A stretch of DNA of 64,000 nt from JBBATK01 sp044228685 (GTDB lineage Bacteria; Bacteroidota; Ignavibacteria; Kapaibacteriales; NICIL-2): NCBI GenBank assembly GCA_044228685.1, contig JBGAUL010000022.1, forward strand, positions 1-64,000, read 5' to 3'. Below the pieces are notes generated by a model that saw only the letters and a list, made by a program, of their open reading frames with translations, had not been told where the DNA came from and made no database searches. The stretch's first letter is position 1; each line of letters opens with the position of its first letter. The position numbers and the translations under genes are program-made. Shown here piece by piece: positions 45,450 through 55,020 of the stretch.

Positions 45450-47561
45450 CTAGTCTACTTTTACAAAACTCTTCGAGCTTGATGTGCGATTGTTTTCAAT
45501 GCGCACAAAATACATTCCGGCACTGAGAGTTTCGACCGGTAGTGCGACGAATTCTTCACCACCGAGTCGCATCGTTGATACAAGTTGACTTTGTGAGTTG
45601 TACACGCTCAACACTGAATTCTCACGCAGCGTTGCCGGTATGTGAATGGTCATGCGTGATGAACTTGGGTTCGGATTTAGTTCAATCGATGTTAGTGACT
45701 GATCCTGATCTTCCGCGGCAAGAATGACACCGAGCTTGTTGATGCGCAGCGGTTTATTGATCGGTGGATTGATAACCGTCGTGCGTGGCAATCCATAAAC
45801 TGCCCAGCGCACAACGATGGAGTCGATGGTCGTGCTCTTTCCAAGACCAAAATTCTGGGTCAGTGGACCGGCCATTCCCCAGCGTCCGACACCTGACTGA
45901 ATGTCACGCATCTGACACATGCCATTCGCGTAGACCCAAATACGACAACCAATACAGCTCTTGTTGCAGCCGGTAGGTGCGACGAGTTGAATAGTTGTGT
46001 GATTGTTCGTATTCGCAACGTTATTGCGCATGAGCCACACTTTGCCGGTTTGAGCATTGGCCTGACCCGGACCATACTCGATGATAAAATCATCATCGCC
46101 GTCTAAGTCGTAGTCAAATGGACGTGAAGAGTGTACCTCGTGCAAGGTCGACATTAGGTTCAGTTTCTTCGCGATTTCTGTAAAGCTGTGATCAGGATTT
46201 TGGTGCTCGATGTAACAACGGTCGTTTGTTGCATCATAACCGGTAGTACTCAGCAAGAAGTCCATAAGACCATCGCCATCCAGATCAATCCAGTTGCCTT
46301 CTTGATCGCCCAAGTGACCATAATTGGTGCTTGTGACGATTGAGCCTTTAGGCAGGGAGAACGATCCGTATTGATTGGTCCAGTTGCTGTCAGACTTAAG
46401 AGTATCGCGACGAATCACTGTGCCGTTGATGAGTGGACGATCAAATGCTTTCTCATCCCAGGTCAGTGCGTAGTTCTTTGACGCACCACCATTGATCGTG
46501 AGAGGAGAGTGACCTTCCTGTGGATCCAAGCCACCGTGAACGAGCATTTGCACCATGTCAACATCACCGTCGTTGTCGTAGTCGCAAGGCACTGCTTCCC
46601 ATTGACACAACTCACGAGGGAAGAAGCTGGTTCCGGATTGATAGCTGACACGGTCAATATTACCATGCATTCCATTCTTCGACGTGTAGCCCGCTTCGCT
46701 GGTCACGTTGGTGAAACTTCCATCACCTTCGTTTTTCCAAAGTGTACCTTCAGTGCGACAGTAAGGAGAGGTAACGATATCCGGTAGCCCATCGTTGTTC
46801 CAGTCGAGTACACTTGCACCGTAGGTTGGTTCAAACACGGCTGAGATGCCGGTGTCATCGGTCACATTGATAAATGTTCCATCGCCTTTACCCTTCAACA
46901 AGTAGCCAGGCAACCAAACATCTTGTTGGTGATTTGCCGAAAAAGTTCCGACGTAGATATCGAGAATGCCGTCCAAATCATAATCGAGAAAACAGAAACT
47001 CGTTGCCGGAAATCGTCCCGGAGGAGTAGATGCTTGATCACCAAGCATATCAAAATGAGCATCACGCTGCAGTTTGAAGTGACCGGTTCCATCGTTCAGA
47101 AGAACCTCCATGCGATCGCCGTAGTCTTTGGTTGTGGTGACGTTGTAATAAAACACGCCACTTACCAAGTCCGGGAAGCCGTCGTTGTTGAGATCGGCGA
47201 TTCCCCAGCAATCAGCAACGCGACCCTTGACTGTCGAGTCGCGGTTTTCGTACATGTTTGATTCTGCCGTTACATCGACAAAGATTCGGGCAGCGGGATT
47301 CGCTGAATCCGGATTCTGTCTACTCATCCAGAGTCGGGTCTTCATGCTCCGATCGTATGACAAATACTGAAAGAACAAATCAGGATAACCATCGCCGTTA
47401 AAATCCACAGCGCTGATTTCACCACTGCGCGCGCTGTCGAGGTGCGCCTGGTGAGTGATGTCTGTAAACCACGTAGCATCTTGAGCCTTGAGCGCAGTGT
47501 TGCTGCAGAGCAACAATGCAAGAAGCAGACTTGAAGAGAAGAGACGGCACTTTGTAATCAT
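45450..47561 (-). CDS. Secreted FG-GAP/VCBS repeat protein with T9SS sorting domain
   Basis: 703 residues. Signal peptide (about 1-26, ending LKAQ). At least six FG-GAP/VCBS-type calcium loops follow, such as DFNGDGYPDLFFQ, DLNNDGFPDLVSG, DYDLDGILDIYVG and DLDGDGLMDFLLS, forming a beta-propeller. An ASPIC/UnbV-like segment (SGVGRWGMAGPLTQNFGLG) comes around 575-595. The last 80 residues, from LNPNPSSSRMTIHIP to GMYFVRIEN, are a type A Por sorting domain for the type IX secretion system. Probably displayed on or released from the cell surface; the ligand is unknown. Confidence 0.85.
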   Translation of the reverse strand: MITKCRLFSSSLLLALLLCSNTALKAQDATWFTDITHQAHLDSARSGEISAVDFNGDGYPDLFFQYLSYDRSMKTRLWMSRQNPDSANPAARIFVDVTAESNMYENRDSTVKGRVADCWGIADLNNDGFPDLVSGVFYYNVTTTKDYGDRMEVLLNDGTGHFKLQRDAHFDMLGDQASTPPGRFPATSFCFLDYDLDGILDIYVGTFSANHQQDVWLPGYLLKGKGDGTFINVTDDTGISAVFEPTYGASVLDWNNDGLPDIVTSPYCRTEGTLWKNEGDGSFTNVTSEAGYTSKNGMHGNIDRVSYQSGTSFFPRELCQWEAVPCDYDNDGDVDMVQMLVHGGLDPQEGHSPLTINGGASKNYALTWDEKAFDRPLINGTVIRRDTLKSDSNWTNQYGSFSLPKGSIVTSTNYGHLGDQEGNWIDLDGDGLMDFLLSTTGYDATNDRCYIEHQNPDHSFTEIAKKLNLMSTLHEVHSSRPFDYDLDGDDDFIIEYGPGQANAQTGKVWLMRNNVANTNNHTTIQLVAPTGCNKSCIGCRIWVYANGMCQMRDIQSGVGRWGMAGPLTQNFGLGKSTTIDSIVVRWAVYGLPRTTVINPPINKPLRINKLGVILAAEDQDQSLTSIELNPNPSSSRMTIHIPATLRENSVLSVYNSQSQLVSTMRLGGEEFVALPVETLSAGMYFVRIENNRTSSSKSFVKVD

Positions 47562-47611
47562 AGCTTACAATGAGATTCGTGTTATAGATCCGGAGTTAAT
47601 TAGTCGCTGTA

Positions 47612-48535
47612 TTATGCTTTGCCGCTTTGCTTACGAACATCGAGTGCCATCATTTGCTTCATGGTGCGATCCATTCCTTCCATTGAGCCGTCGAAGAAGA
47701 TGACATTGCCTTTGCCAAATTCAGCGACGTGCTTCACGGTCTCGGTCCACATTTGGAAAAGAATCATTGATGAATCCAGTCCGGCATCCTGAAGTTCCTT
47801 TGCCGAATCACGAATACCGCGAGCTGCGGATTCACGGAAGAGCGTAACACCTTCACCGCGCATTTGCATTGCCATACGCTCAGCTTCTGCGCTAATCTTG
47901 ATTGCATTACCTTCGGCTTCAGCTTGCTTTGTGCGGGTGATGAGCAGGGCTTGTCCTTCGTTTTCAGCAGCAGCTTTCAAGTTCTGCGACGCAACCACTT
48001 TTGCCATCGACTCAATGATTGCCTTATCGAAGGTAATGTCGTTGATCTGCAAGTCAATCAAATGATAACCCCATTCTTCAAGTGAAGCGTCGAGGTGGTG
48101 CTTGACTTCATTGACGATCTCATTGCGCAGTGAGAGGATTTCAACTTGCTTCTTGGTTGCAACAAAAGAACGAACTGTACCTTCCACCGTACGAATAAGC
48201 GCCTGCATAAAATTGCGCTCGTCAATGAACTTGAAGGCTACGTTCTTGATGACTTCTTCCTGTGCATTCAAAACCGAATAAAGGATCATTGCTTTGAAAT
48301 ACACGTTTGCTTGATCGCCGGTGATAGCCTGAAATTCAAGATCAGCAGAACGATTCTGGATGGAGATTCGACGTTGTATGTTTTCCAAGATAGGAATCTT
48401 GAAATTGAGTCCCGGTAGCATAACCCTGCGGTACTTTCCAAACATGGTTACTACCGCAACTGTTCCTTGTGATACGGTCTTAAGACTCGAGAATATCACA
48501 AAGAGAATAACTAATAACAGAATGAGTTCCGGCAT
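47612..48535 (-). CDS. SPFH/Band 7 (stomatin-like) membrane protein
   Basis: 307 residues. One N-terminal transmembrane helix (about 2-20), then the SPFH domain (VSQGTVAVVTMFGKYRRVMLPG, given in two parts: VSQGTVAVV and MFGKYRRVMLPG) and a long Ala/Glu-rich coiled coil (about 195-250). These proteins oligomerise into membrane microdomain scaffolds and often regulate proteases or channels. No partner NfeD or protease gene is adjacent. GGGGG precedes the ATG. It is divergent from the TonB receptor across 276 bp. Confidence 0.88.
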   Translation of the reverse strand: MPELILLLVILFVIFSSLKTVSQGTVAVVTMFGKYRRVMLPGLNFKIPILENIQRRISIQNRSADLEFQAITGDQANVYFKAMILYSVLNAQEEVIKNVAFKFIDERNFMQALIRTVEGTVRSFVATKKQVEILSLRNEIVNEVKHHLDASLEEWGYHLIDLQINDITFDKAIIESMAKVVASQNLKAAAENEGQALLITRTKQAEAEGNAIKISAEAERMAMQMRGEGVTLFRESAARGIRDSAKELQDAGLDSSMILFQMWTETVKHVAEFGKGNVIFFDGSMEGMDRTMKQMMALDVRKQSGKA

Positions 48536-48811
48536 GATGGCCCCCTGAATTGTGGTTGGATTGTAGTCGAAATTAGCGAAAGCACAGCACAGCAGGAAGG
48601 AAGCAATTTGATGGAGCGGCTGTCTGTGTGGTTCTTGTCTGATTATGCTCAGGCGTCACAAAAACTTCAGGACGGTTTGACAAATCTAAAACTCGGTGAA
48701 AAATCTCCGGAATTGTGAAAACAAGACAGAACTTTGACAATTATCTGCGGTAATCATGTGTATTTTGTCATTATAAAATGGGGTATTTCTCAACAAACTA
48801 AGGGGTTTAGC

Positions 48812-51619
48812 ATGAGCAAGGGGAAACACATTGTGTACCTGTTCATTAGTCTTGTGCTGCTACCAGGTAGCATGCTTTTTAGTGCGACTCTCTCGGGGAA
48901 AGTGACATCGAACAATGGGGCTTCGATTGTGTCGGGAGCGCGAGTAAAAATTAGTAATGGCGACAAAGTTGTGGGTGGAGCCTATTCCAATAGCCGTGGA
49001 ATGTATGAAGTGCGGAATCTCGGTGCGGGTTCATACCAATTGTCCGTGACCTGTGTTGGATACAAGAGTATCTCAATGTCCGTAAAAATGGAAAGCAGCG
49101 ATAAAGTTGTGGACCTGAGTTTGGACGAAAACGCAACACGCACGGAAGATGTTGTGGTGACGGCATCTCGTCATCAAGAAAAAGCACTCGATGCTCCGGC
49201 GTCAGTCAGCGTTGTCAATGGCAACGAAATCCGTGAGCACCCTACAACCTCTGCTGCAGAGCAATTGCGCGGCACTGTTGGTGTTGACATTGTGCAAAAG
49301 GGCGTAGCACAAAACGAAGTTGCAGTTCGTGGATTTACAAACGTCTTTAGCGGCACGGTGCTCATGCTCACTGACTACAGAATGTCGGGTGTGCCTTCTC
49401 TGCGTGCAAACATTCCATACTTCATTCCCGCGACGACTGATGATATCGAGCGAATGGAAGTTGTGCGTGGACCTGGATCAGCGCTCTTCGGACCAAATGC
49501 TACCCAAGGTGTTGTGAATATTCTCACACGCTCGCCCTTCTCGTCGAAAGGAACAACAGTAACAGTCGGTGCCGGAAATCAATCCTTCATGACTGCAAGT
49601 ATGCGTCATGCCGGAACCGTCGGCGATAACTTCGGCTACAAAATCTCTGCGCAATATCTCAGCGCCAATGATTGGGCTGCTGATTCAAATGAAATCAAAG
49701 AAGAAGCTTCTGCCTTGGCAAGTGTGCGCGTCTCGGGCGACGGTGACACTAATCTCATTGGAAAGCGAATTCAGAAGCATGAGCGATACTCAGCTGACCT
49801 ACGATTGGATTACAATTTTAGCGAGCAAACGACGCTATCCTTGACATCCGGTTTGGCGCAAGCAGTGAGTGCAATTGAAATGACGGACCTTGGCGCGGGT
49901 CAAGCAAAAGACTGGCGTTACACTTACGCCAACGCTCAGCTCAATTCCGGTGATCTCTTCGCGCAATTGACATACAACAAGAGCGATGCAGGTAGTACCT
50001 ATCTGCTGCGTACCGGCAATCCAATCGTTGATCGCTCATCACTCATCGTAGCGAAGGTTCAGCATGCATCAAGCATTAGCGAGTTGTGGAATCTGACCTA
50101 CGGTGCTGACGTGTTCTTAACCAATCCGGAGACGGGTGGTACGATCAACGGAAAGAATGAAGACGATGACAACATCACGGAGTACGGAGCATATCTTCAA
50201 TCGAACTATACCATCAGCAAGAATCAACTCAATTTCTTGCTGACTCTTCGTTTTGATAAACACAATCGCTTGGAAGATCCCTTCATTTCTCCACGCGCTG
50301 CATTGTTGTATAAGCTCGACGAGAACAATGCATTCCGTCTGACGTTCAACCGCGCGTTCCAAACACCATCGACCAATGATTTGTTCTTGGATCTTGAAGC
50401 AAAGAAGAATATTCTCGTCAATCCACTCACCGGTCAACCACTCGTTCCCGGCGTAAAGATGGGCGTTCGCGCTCTTGGAGCCGGCTCAACCGGATTTACA
50501 TTTGAACGCGATCCGAATGGCAAACCTTACTACTATTCGCCACAAGCCGGTGGCGCTAAGTTCAGTACAGGCGATGCTTCAACGCTATTTGGTATTGCAA
50601 AGGCTTTGGTGATCGGAGGAATTCAAGCAAATACAGCACTTGATTCAAATACGAAGAAGTTGTTGGCGGGAGTATTGCAAGGCGCGCCAACTCCTCAGAG
50701 TATAGCACTTGCAATGGCAATATTGAATCCTACGACGGGTACCTTTAGTCCGGTTTCAGGCGTCACCGATATCAGTCGCTTACGTCCTACAGTGAATCAA
50801 ACATTTGAGTTGGGCTACACAGGAAATCTCAACAGCAGTCTTGCTGCGTCTGTCGATGTCTATTATTCCAAGATCAAGGATTTCATTGGCTCACAACAGG
50901 TGCTGTCGCCGAATGTATTTCTTGTGACACAAAACCTCGACCAGTATTACAAACCAATTCTCGTTAACGCAATTTCAGGTCAACTTCAAGCTGCCGGTTA
51001 TCCCAAGCAAGTCGCAGACTCTATCGCGAACGTTAATGGAGGTATTGCTGCTGCACAGATCAAAGGTGCATTTGATCAAGTTGGACAAATGCCGATGGGA
51101 ACGGTTAACCCAACGCAACAGACCACTGATCCCACGGCCATTACACTTGGTCCACGCAACTACGGCGATGTAAGCATGATTGGTGTGGATGTGTCATTAG
51201 AGTATCGCTTGAATCGCATGCTGAGCTTGCGTGGCAATGCGTCGATCACGAACATCATGGGTGATAGTGCGCATGCGAACAACAACATTTACAAGAACCT
51301 CGACGGCATCTCAGATCTGGCACTGAATTCACCGCAATACAAAGGCGCACTTGGTGCAATCTACCGCAGCGATGAAGGCTTCACCGTTGGAGCTCAGGCT
51401 CGATGGAATGGTGGCTTTGAGATGAATAGCGGAGTGTACATCGGCCAAGTCAATCCTTACTGGATGGTTGATCTCAACGCATCATACAAGCTGTCGTTCT
51501 TGCAAGGAATGACGGTATTCGTGAGCTGCGATAATCTTCTCGATCATCGTATTTCGCAATTCATTGGTGCAGCACCGGTTGGACGTTTGATTAGCGGACG
51601 TTTGAGCTACACCTTCTAG
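48812..51619 (+). CDS. TonB-dependent outer-membrane receptor
   Basis: 935 residues. Signal peptide (about 1-25), then a carboxypeptidase-regulatory-like domain (GKVTSNNGASIVSGARVKIS to VCVG-type end, about 28-110), the plug domain beginning VVVTASRHQEKALDAPASVS (about 114-230) with RVVRGPGSALFGPNATQGVV-like motif seen as VRGPGSALFGPNATQGVVN, and a 22-strand barrel ending GRLSYTF. Two long polar insertions lie in extracellular loops (about 535-650 and 710-790). It would import a siderophore, vitamin or glycan using TonB energy; no substrate hint in the neighbours. I start at the ATG at 48812; the frame is open upstream to 48734. Confidence 0.9.
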   Translation: MSKGKHIVYLFISLVLLPGSMLFSATLSGKVTSNNGASIVSGARVKISNGDKVVGGAYSNSRGMYEVRNLGAGSYQLSVTCVGYKSISMSVKMESSDKVVDLSLDENATRTEDVVVTASRHQEKALDAPASVSVVNGNEIREHPTTSAAEQLRGTVGVDIVQKGVAQNEVAVRGFTNVFSGTVLMLTDYRMSGVPSLRANIPYFIPATTDDIERMEVVRGPGSALFGPNATQGVVNILTRSPFSSKGTTVTVGAGNQSFMTASMRHAGTVGDNFGYKISAQYLSANDWAADSNEIKEEASALASVRVSGDGDTNLIGKRIQKHERYSADLRLDYNFSEQTTLSLTSGLAQAVSAIEMTDLGAGQAKDWRYTYANAQLNSGDLFAQLTYNKSDAGSTYLLRTGNPIVDRSSLIVAKVQHASSISELWNLTYGADVFLTNPETGGTINGKNEDDDNITEYGAYLQSNYTISKNQLNFLLTLRFDKHNRLEDPFISPRAALLYKLDENNAFRLTFNRAFQTPSTNDLFLDLEAKKNILVNPLTGQPLVPGVKMGVRALGAGSTGFTFERDPNGKPYYYSPQAGGAKFSTGDASTLFGIAKALVIGGIQANTALDSNTKKLLAGVLQGAPTPQSIALAMAILNPTTGTFSPVSGVTDISRLRPTVNQTFELGYTGNLNSSLAASVDVYYSKIKDFIGSQQVLSPNVFLVTQNLDQYYKPILVNAISGQLQAAGYPKQVADSIANVNGGIAAAQIKGAFDQVGQMPMGTVNPTQQTTDPTAITLGPRNYGDVSMIGVDVSLEYRLNRMLSLRGNASITNIMGDSAHANNNIYKNLDGISDLALNSPQYKGALGAIYRSDEGFTVGAQARWNGGFEMNSGVYIGQVNPYWMVDLNASYKLSFLQGMTVFVSCDNLLDHRISQFIGAAPVGRLISGRLSYTF

Positions 51620-51638
51620 GCAGATAGTTCAGTGAAAC

Positions 51639-51686
51639 AAAAAAACGTCCCGTGATTGATCTATCACGGGACGTTTTTTTTTTTTT
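51639..51686. terminator. Bidirectional terminator after TonB receptor gene
   Basis: ACGTCCCGTGAT (51645-51656) pairs perfectly with ATCACGGGACGT (51663-51674), loop TGATCT, with A-run before (51639-51645) and a 13-base T-run after (51674-51686). It serves the receptor gene and the converging T9SS gene. Confidence 0.92.
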
Positions 51687-51696
51687 TCTGCATGCA

Positions 51697-54408
51697 CTAT
51701 TCAACCACAAAGATCTTCGCTTTCTCAGCTCTACCACAAATGCACCGAGCAACATACACCCCGGGCTGTAAAGCTTGATTGATACGAATGTCAATGCTCT
51801 GCTCGTTTTTGACGAGAGCCATATCAGCAATTCTTCGTCCTCGTATGTCGCTGATGATGAGGGTCATCGGACCGGTCGCAGTCGAACTGTAACGAATGCT
51901 AAATGACTGCTGCGCATGCGCCGGAGACGGCGTGACTTGGATGAGATCCGTAGCATCACTTTGTTCGACCGAAGCAACAACCGGTTTGCGGTTGATCAAT
52001 GGTGTTGCCCAAATGCCGCGACCAAAGGTTGATGCATATACGGTTGAAGCTGTTTGATTGATTTCGAGATCGGTTACAATCACCTTCGGCAGATTCGACG
52101 AGTAGGATTGCCAGCTCTTGGCTGAGTCATCGAAGCAATAGACGCCGATATCAGTTCCGAGAAGCAGCACATGACGGTAGCTGTTTGGTATGAGACGAAT
52201 GACATTCATGGAGAAATTCGGCAGGTCGTAACTAATGTTCGACCAATGCGCGCCGCCATCGTCTGATCGAAACACTTTGTTCCCCGCACTCAAACCGGCG
52301 CACGTAATCCAAATTGTATTTGGATCATCATCGGATAATTCTACGGACGTAAAGTAAAGTGAATCCGGTAGTCCTTTGGTGATACTTGTCCAGGTCTTAC
52401 CGCCATCGCTCGTACGATGACACTCCGCTAGTTTCGAGTATTCAAAGTGCGGTCGTTTGCAAACAACCATCACATTTGTATCAGCACGACAAACGGCAAA
52501 GGCGCTTCCTTCCGGTATCAGCTTGTTTGTCGAATCAAAGGCGAAGTTTGAAATCTTCGTCCAGGTGTCGCCATGATCTGCGGAGCGATAAACATTGCCA
52601 TACACTGCGTAGAGTACATTTGGTTTTATTGGATCGGGCACAAGGGGAGTCGTCCATTCTCCATCTTCTTTGCAGATGCTCAATCCTTTGAAGTTTATCC
52701 CATCACTCGTCTTTGCAAAGAATCCATACTGCGAACTTCCGATGAACATGCGGTCGTCGTCGTTTGCGATCCAGTTATCCATTCCATCGCCACCAATAAC
52801 CGACAGCCATTCTTTGCCATCGAAATAGGAGCTGGCGTTGTCTTGAGCGCCGGCCATCACGCGACCATCAGCACGACCTGAACTAGAAACGCGATAGAAG
52901 GAGGTCATGGGAATTCCTGAGCTCAATTCTTCCCATGATGTTTTCCAAGAGCTGTCTTTTAGAATATCACTCCACGGAACTGCCTTCATACTTCGACTAC
53001 GGTAAACACCGCCATCGTTGCAGAGATAATAAGCACCGCTTTGGGACTGGAATTTGAGCTGATGTTGGTCGGCATGTACGCTCAGGCCATACTGTGCTGT
53101 CCAGTATGTAACAGGATTGAAACTCGCCGCACTATCAGTCGAGGCCCAAATGTTGACGCCACCGACGTACAATTCACCTGAGTTTTTTTCATTGACGAGA
53201 GCGACCAGATCGTAGGTGCCTTGTCCGCCGCCAGACTTGCCAAACTGCCATTCCAGAATATTGAGCGAGTCAAATCGCTTCTTCCACGTTGATCCCGAGT
53301 TTATGGAACGATACACGGCATAGAGTCCGCTCGACACATCGGTTGCTACAGCATAGATCACGCGCGTGTCCGACGGAGCTATGGCTAGCTTGATTCTCTC
53401 GCAGGCACCGGTTGGAGGAATGGTCGAAGAGAGCTCCTTCCAGGTCTTGCCAAAATCCAGCGACTTCCATATTGCTGCGTGTCCGCTGCGCGAAGCTGCG
53501 AGATAGCCGCTTGTAGCGTAGAGCGTCGTTGGTGTGTCAGGATCAGCAACAAGATCCCACATCAATTGATCGAGCGAAGTGCTCCAGTGCGCACCGGCAT
53601 CGTAGCTAATGTGTACGCCATTGGCTCCTGCAGCAACGATAACGTTGGAGTTTAGTGGAGAGATGAGAATGGAACGAATGAGTGTGGCTTCGCCGCCATC
53701 GAGACTGTAGCCCAATCCGGTTGCTGACCAATGCTCTCCGCCATCTGTGCTCTTGTACACACCCATTCCGTAATACGTGTTGCGCTTTCTGCCATACTTC
53801 AGAAGACCGAATGAGATGTACTCGAAGTCGCCGAGAGCAACATACATGAGATTTGGATCACGCTTGTCAATAGCGATATCGCTGACTCGTAGTATAGGTA
53901 ATCCATTGCACTTTGCTTCCCAGTGCTTGCCTCCGTCACTCGTCTTCCAAATACCACCTTGCGCAACGCCGGCATAGAAGGTCAAACTATCGTTCGGATG
54001 GAAGGCGATGCAATTGCAACGTCCCATGCCTACTTGCATGCTCTGACCAATTGTTCGAGGACGTTGTTGGGGTCCGATTGAGAACCACAAGCTATCTCCC
54101 AACATCGCTCGGGAGCGATCGTGGTCGCGTCCGGCGCGAAGCAATTCTCGCATGTACAATTCCGGCTCAACCAATGCTCCATTAGCATCAGTATGCATGA
54201 GTTGCTCTTGTTCCCACCGCTTGTAGAACTTCCATCCCCGTTGCTTGGTGATGTCGGTGCTGCGACGCCACTGATCAAACTGACGGAGTTGTTGCACAAA
54301 GGAGGAGTTAGCGGTTGTCGTTGCAGGCGCGCGCTGAGCTTTTAGTGTACAGAGAGATAAGCCAAGCACCAACAAACAGTATAGCAAGGATGGTAGGAGT
54401 CGTTTCAT
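51697..54408 (-). CDS. Secreted BNR/sortilin-type beta-propeller with T9SS sorting domain
   Basis: 903 residues with a signal peptide (about 1-24). The body carries many Asp-box/BNR repeats of form S-x-D-x-G-x-x-W, for example KTSDGGKHWEA, KSTDGGEHWSA, ISYDAGAHWS, RSADHGDTWTK and RSDDGGAHWSN, as in sialidases and VPS10/sortilin-like propellers (two propellers likely). There is no sialidase Arg triad that I could trace. The last 80 residues (from TPSPAHAQQSFSIRY to GVYVARCICG) form a Por-type T9SS sorting domain. Probably a surface glycan- or protein-binding protein. TATGTTGG, near the ATG, resembles a -7 box. Confidence 0.85.
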   Translation of the reverse strand: MKRLLPSLLYCLLVLGLSLCTLKAQRAPATTTANSSFVQQLRQFDQWRRSTDITKQRGWKFYKRWEQEQLMHTDANGALVEPELYMRELLRAGRDHDRSRAMLGDSLWFSIGPQQRPRTIGQSMQVGMGRCNCIAFHPNDSLTFYAGVAQGGIWKTSDGGKHWEAKCNGLPILRVSDIAIDKRDPNLMYVALGDFEYISFGLLKYGRKRNTYYGMGVYKSTDGGEHWSATGLGYSLDGGEATLIRSILISPLNSNVIVAAGANGVHISYDAGAHWSTSLDQLMWDLVADPDTPTTLYATSGYLAASRSGHAAIWKSLDFGKTWKELSSTIPPTGACERIKLAIAPSDTRVIYAVATDVSSGLYAVYRSINSGSTWKKRFDSLNILEWQFGKSGGGQGTYDLVALVNEKNSGELYVGGVNIWASTDSAASFNPVTYWTAQYGLSVHADQHQLKFQSQSGAYYLCNDGGVYRSRSMKAVPWSDILKDSSWKTSWEELSSGIPMTSFYRVSSSGRADGRVMAGAQDNASSYFDGKEWLSVIGGDGMDNWIANDDDRMFIGSSQYGFFAKTSDGINFKGLSICKEDGEWTTPLVPDPIKPNVLYAVYGNVYRSADHGDTWTKISNFAFDSTNKLIPEGSAFAVCRADTNVMVVCKRPHFEYSKLAECHRTSDGGKTWTSITKGLPDSLYFTSVELSDDDPNTIWITCAGLSAGNKVFRSDDGGAHWSNISYDLPNFSMNVIRLIPNSYRHVLLLGTDIGVYCFDDSAKSWQSYSSNLPKVIVTDLEINQTASTVYASTFGRGIWATPLINRKPVVASVEQSDATDLIQVTPSPAHAQQSFSIRYSSTATGPMTLIISDIRGRRIADMALVKNEQSIDIRINQALQPGVYVARCICGRAEKAKIFVVE

Positions 54409-54468
54409 AAGCCCAACATACTGAGATTTTTGATGTGCTTAGCAGTCGGCTCTTTTTAACAGGGACAG

Positions 54469-54948
54469 CTACGACTTATGCTGAGCCCTTTGACGACGCA
54501 ACGTGAGAAAAAGGTAGATCACAATAGCCGCATTTGCGCAGATTACCAGGACTTTCAGGAAGCTTGGTTTGTGGATGAAATGCATGACTTCCAAGGGGAT
54601 TAACGAGGCTGTGCCTAGGACCATCAGCCACTCTGCCCAACGCATACCCTTCCAGACACCATAGCCTTCGGTGAAGAGTAAAGCTGAGTACATCAGAGCT
54701 GCAATACCGGTGGTTCGAAAGTCAGTGGACTGCAACAGTACCTCTGTGCGATTCAGCAACCACATCACAAGCTTTGAGTGCATGAACATCAGCTGGTCGT
54801 CGGTCCACAAGATCAGGCTATTGAGTAATTGACTGCGCTGATCCAAAAACAAGAAGGCGATTGCGGTCGCAAGGAGAATGACTCCCTTGAACATTTTAAA
54901 TGCAGCAATGAGATGCAATGCCCGACGTTCTTTCTTTAGTTCCTGCAT
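54469..54948 (-). CDS. DUF2127 family small membrane protein
   Basis: 159 residues with four predicted hydrophobic helices. The start RALHLIAAFKMFKGVILLA, FTEGYGVWKGMRWAEWL and EVMHFIHKPS are the DUF2127 pattern (uncharacterised integral membrane proteins). I chose the ATG at 54948 because the longer frame begins with TTG and adds an unconserved leader. It lies downstream of capA on the same strand after a 72-bp gap. Confidence 0.75.
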   Translation of the reverse strand: MQELKKERRALHLIAAFKMFKGVILLATAIAFLFLDQRSQLLNSLILWTDDQLMFMHSKLVMWLLNRTEVLLQSTDFRTTGIAALMYSALLFTEGYGVWKGMRWAEWLMVLGTASLIPLEVMHFIHKPSFLKVLVICANAAIVIYLFLTLRRQRAQHKS

Positions 54949-55020
54949 GTGTGAGTTTGCTCTTGATAATGAGAGTACCAAATTCAATGAACGAAGTTCA
55001 CTGCCTCGTGTTGCAATTGT

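Noticed and set aside
48677..48777. TTGACA boxes (48677, 48734) and TATAAA as a sigma-70 promoter for the TonB receptor
   Set aside because: Spacings between boxes (21 to over 30 bp) do not fit; left uncalled.
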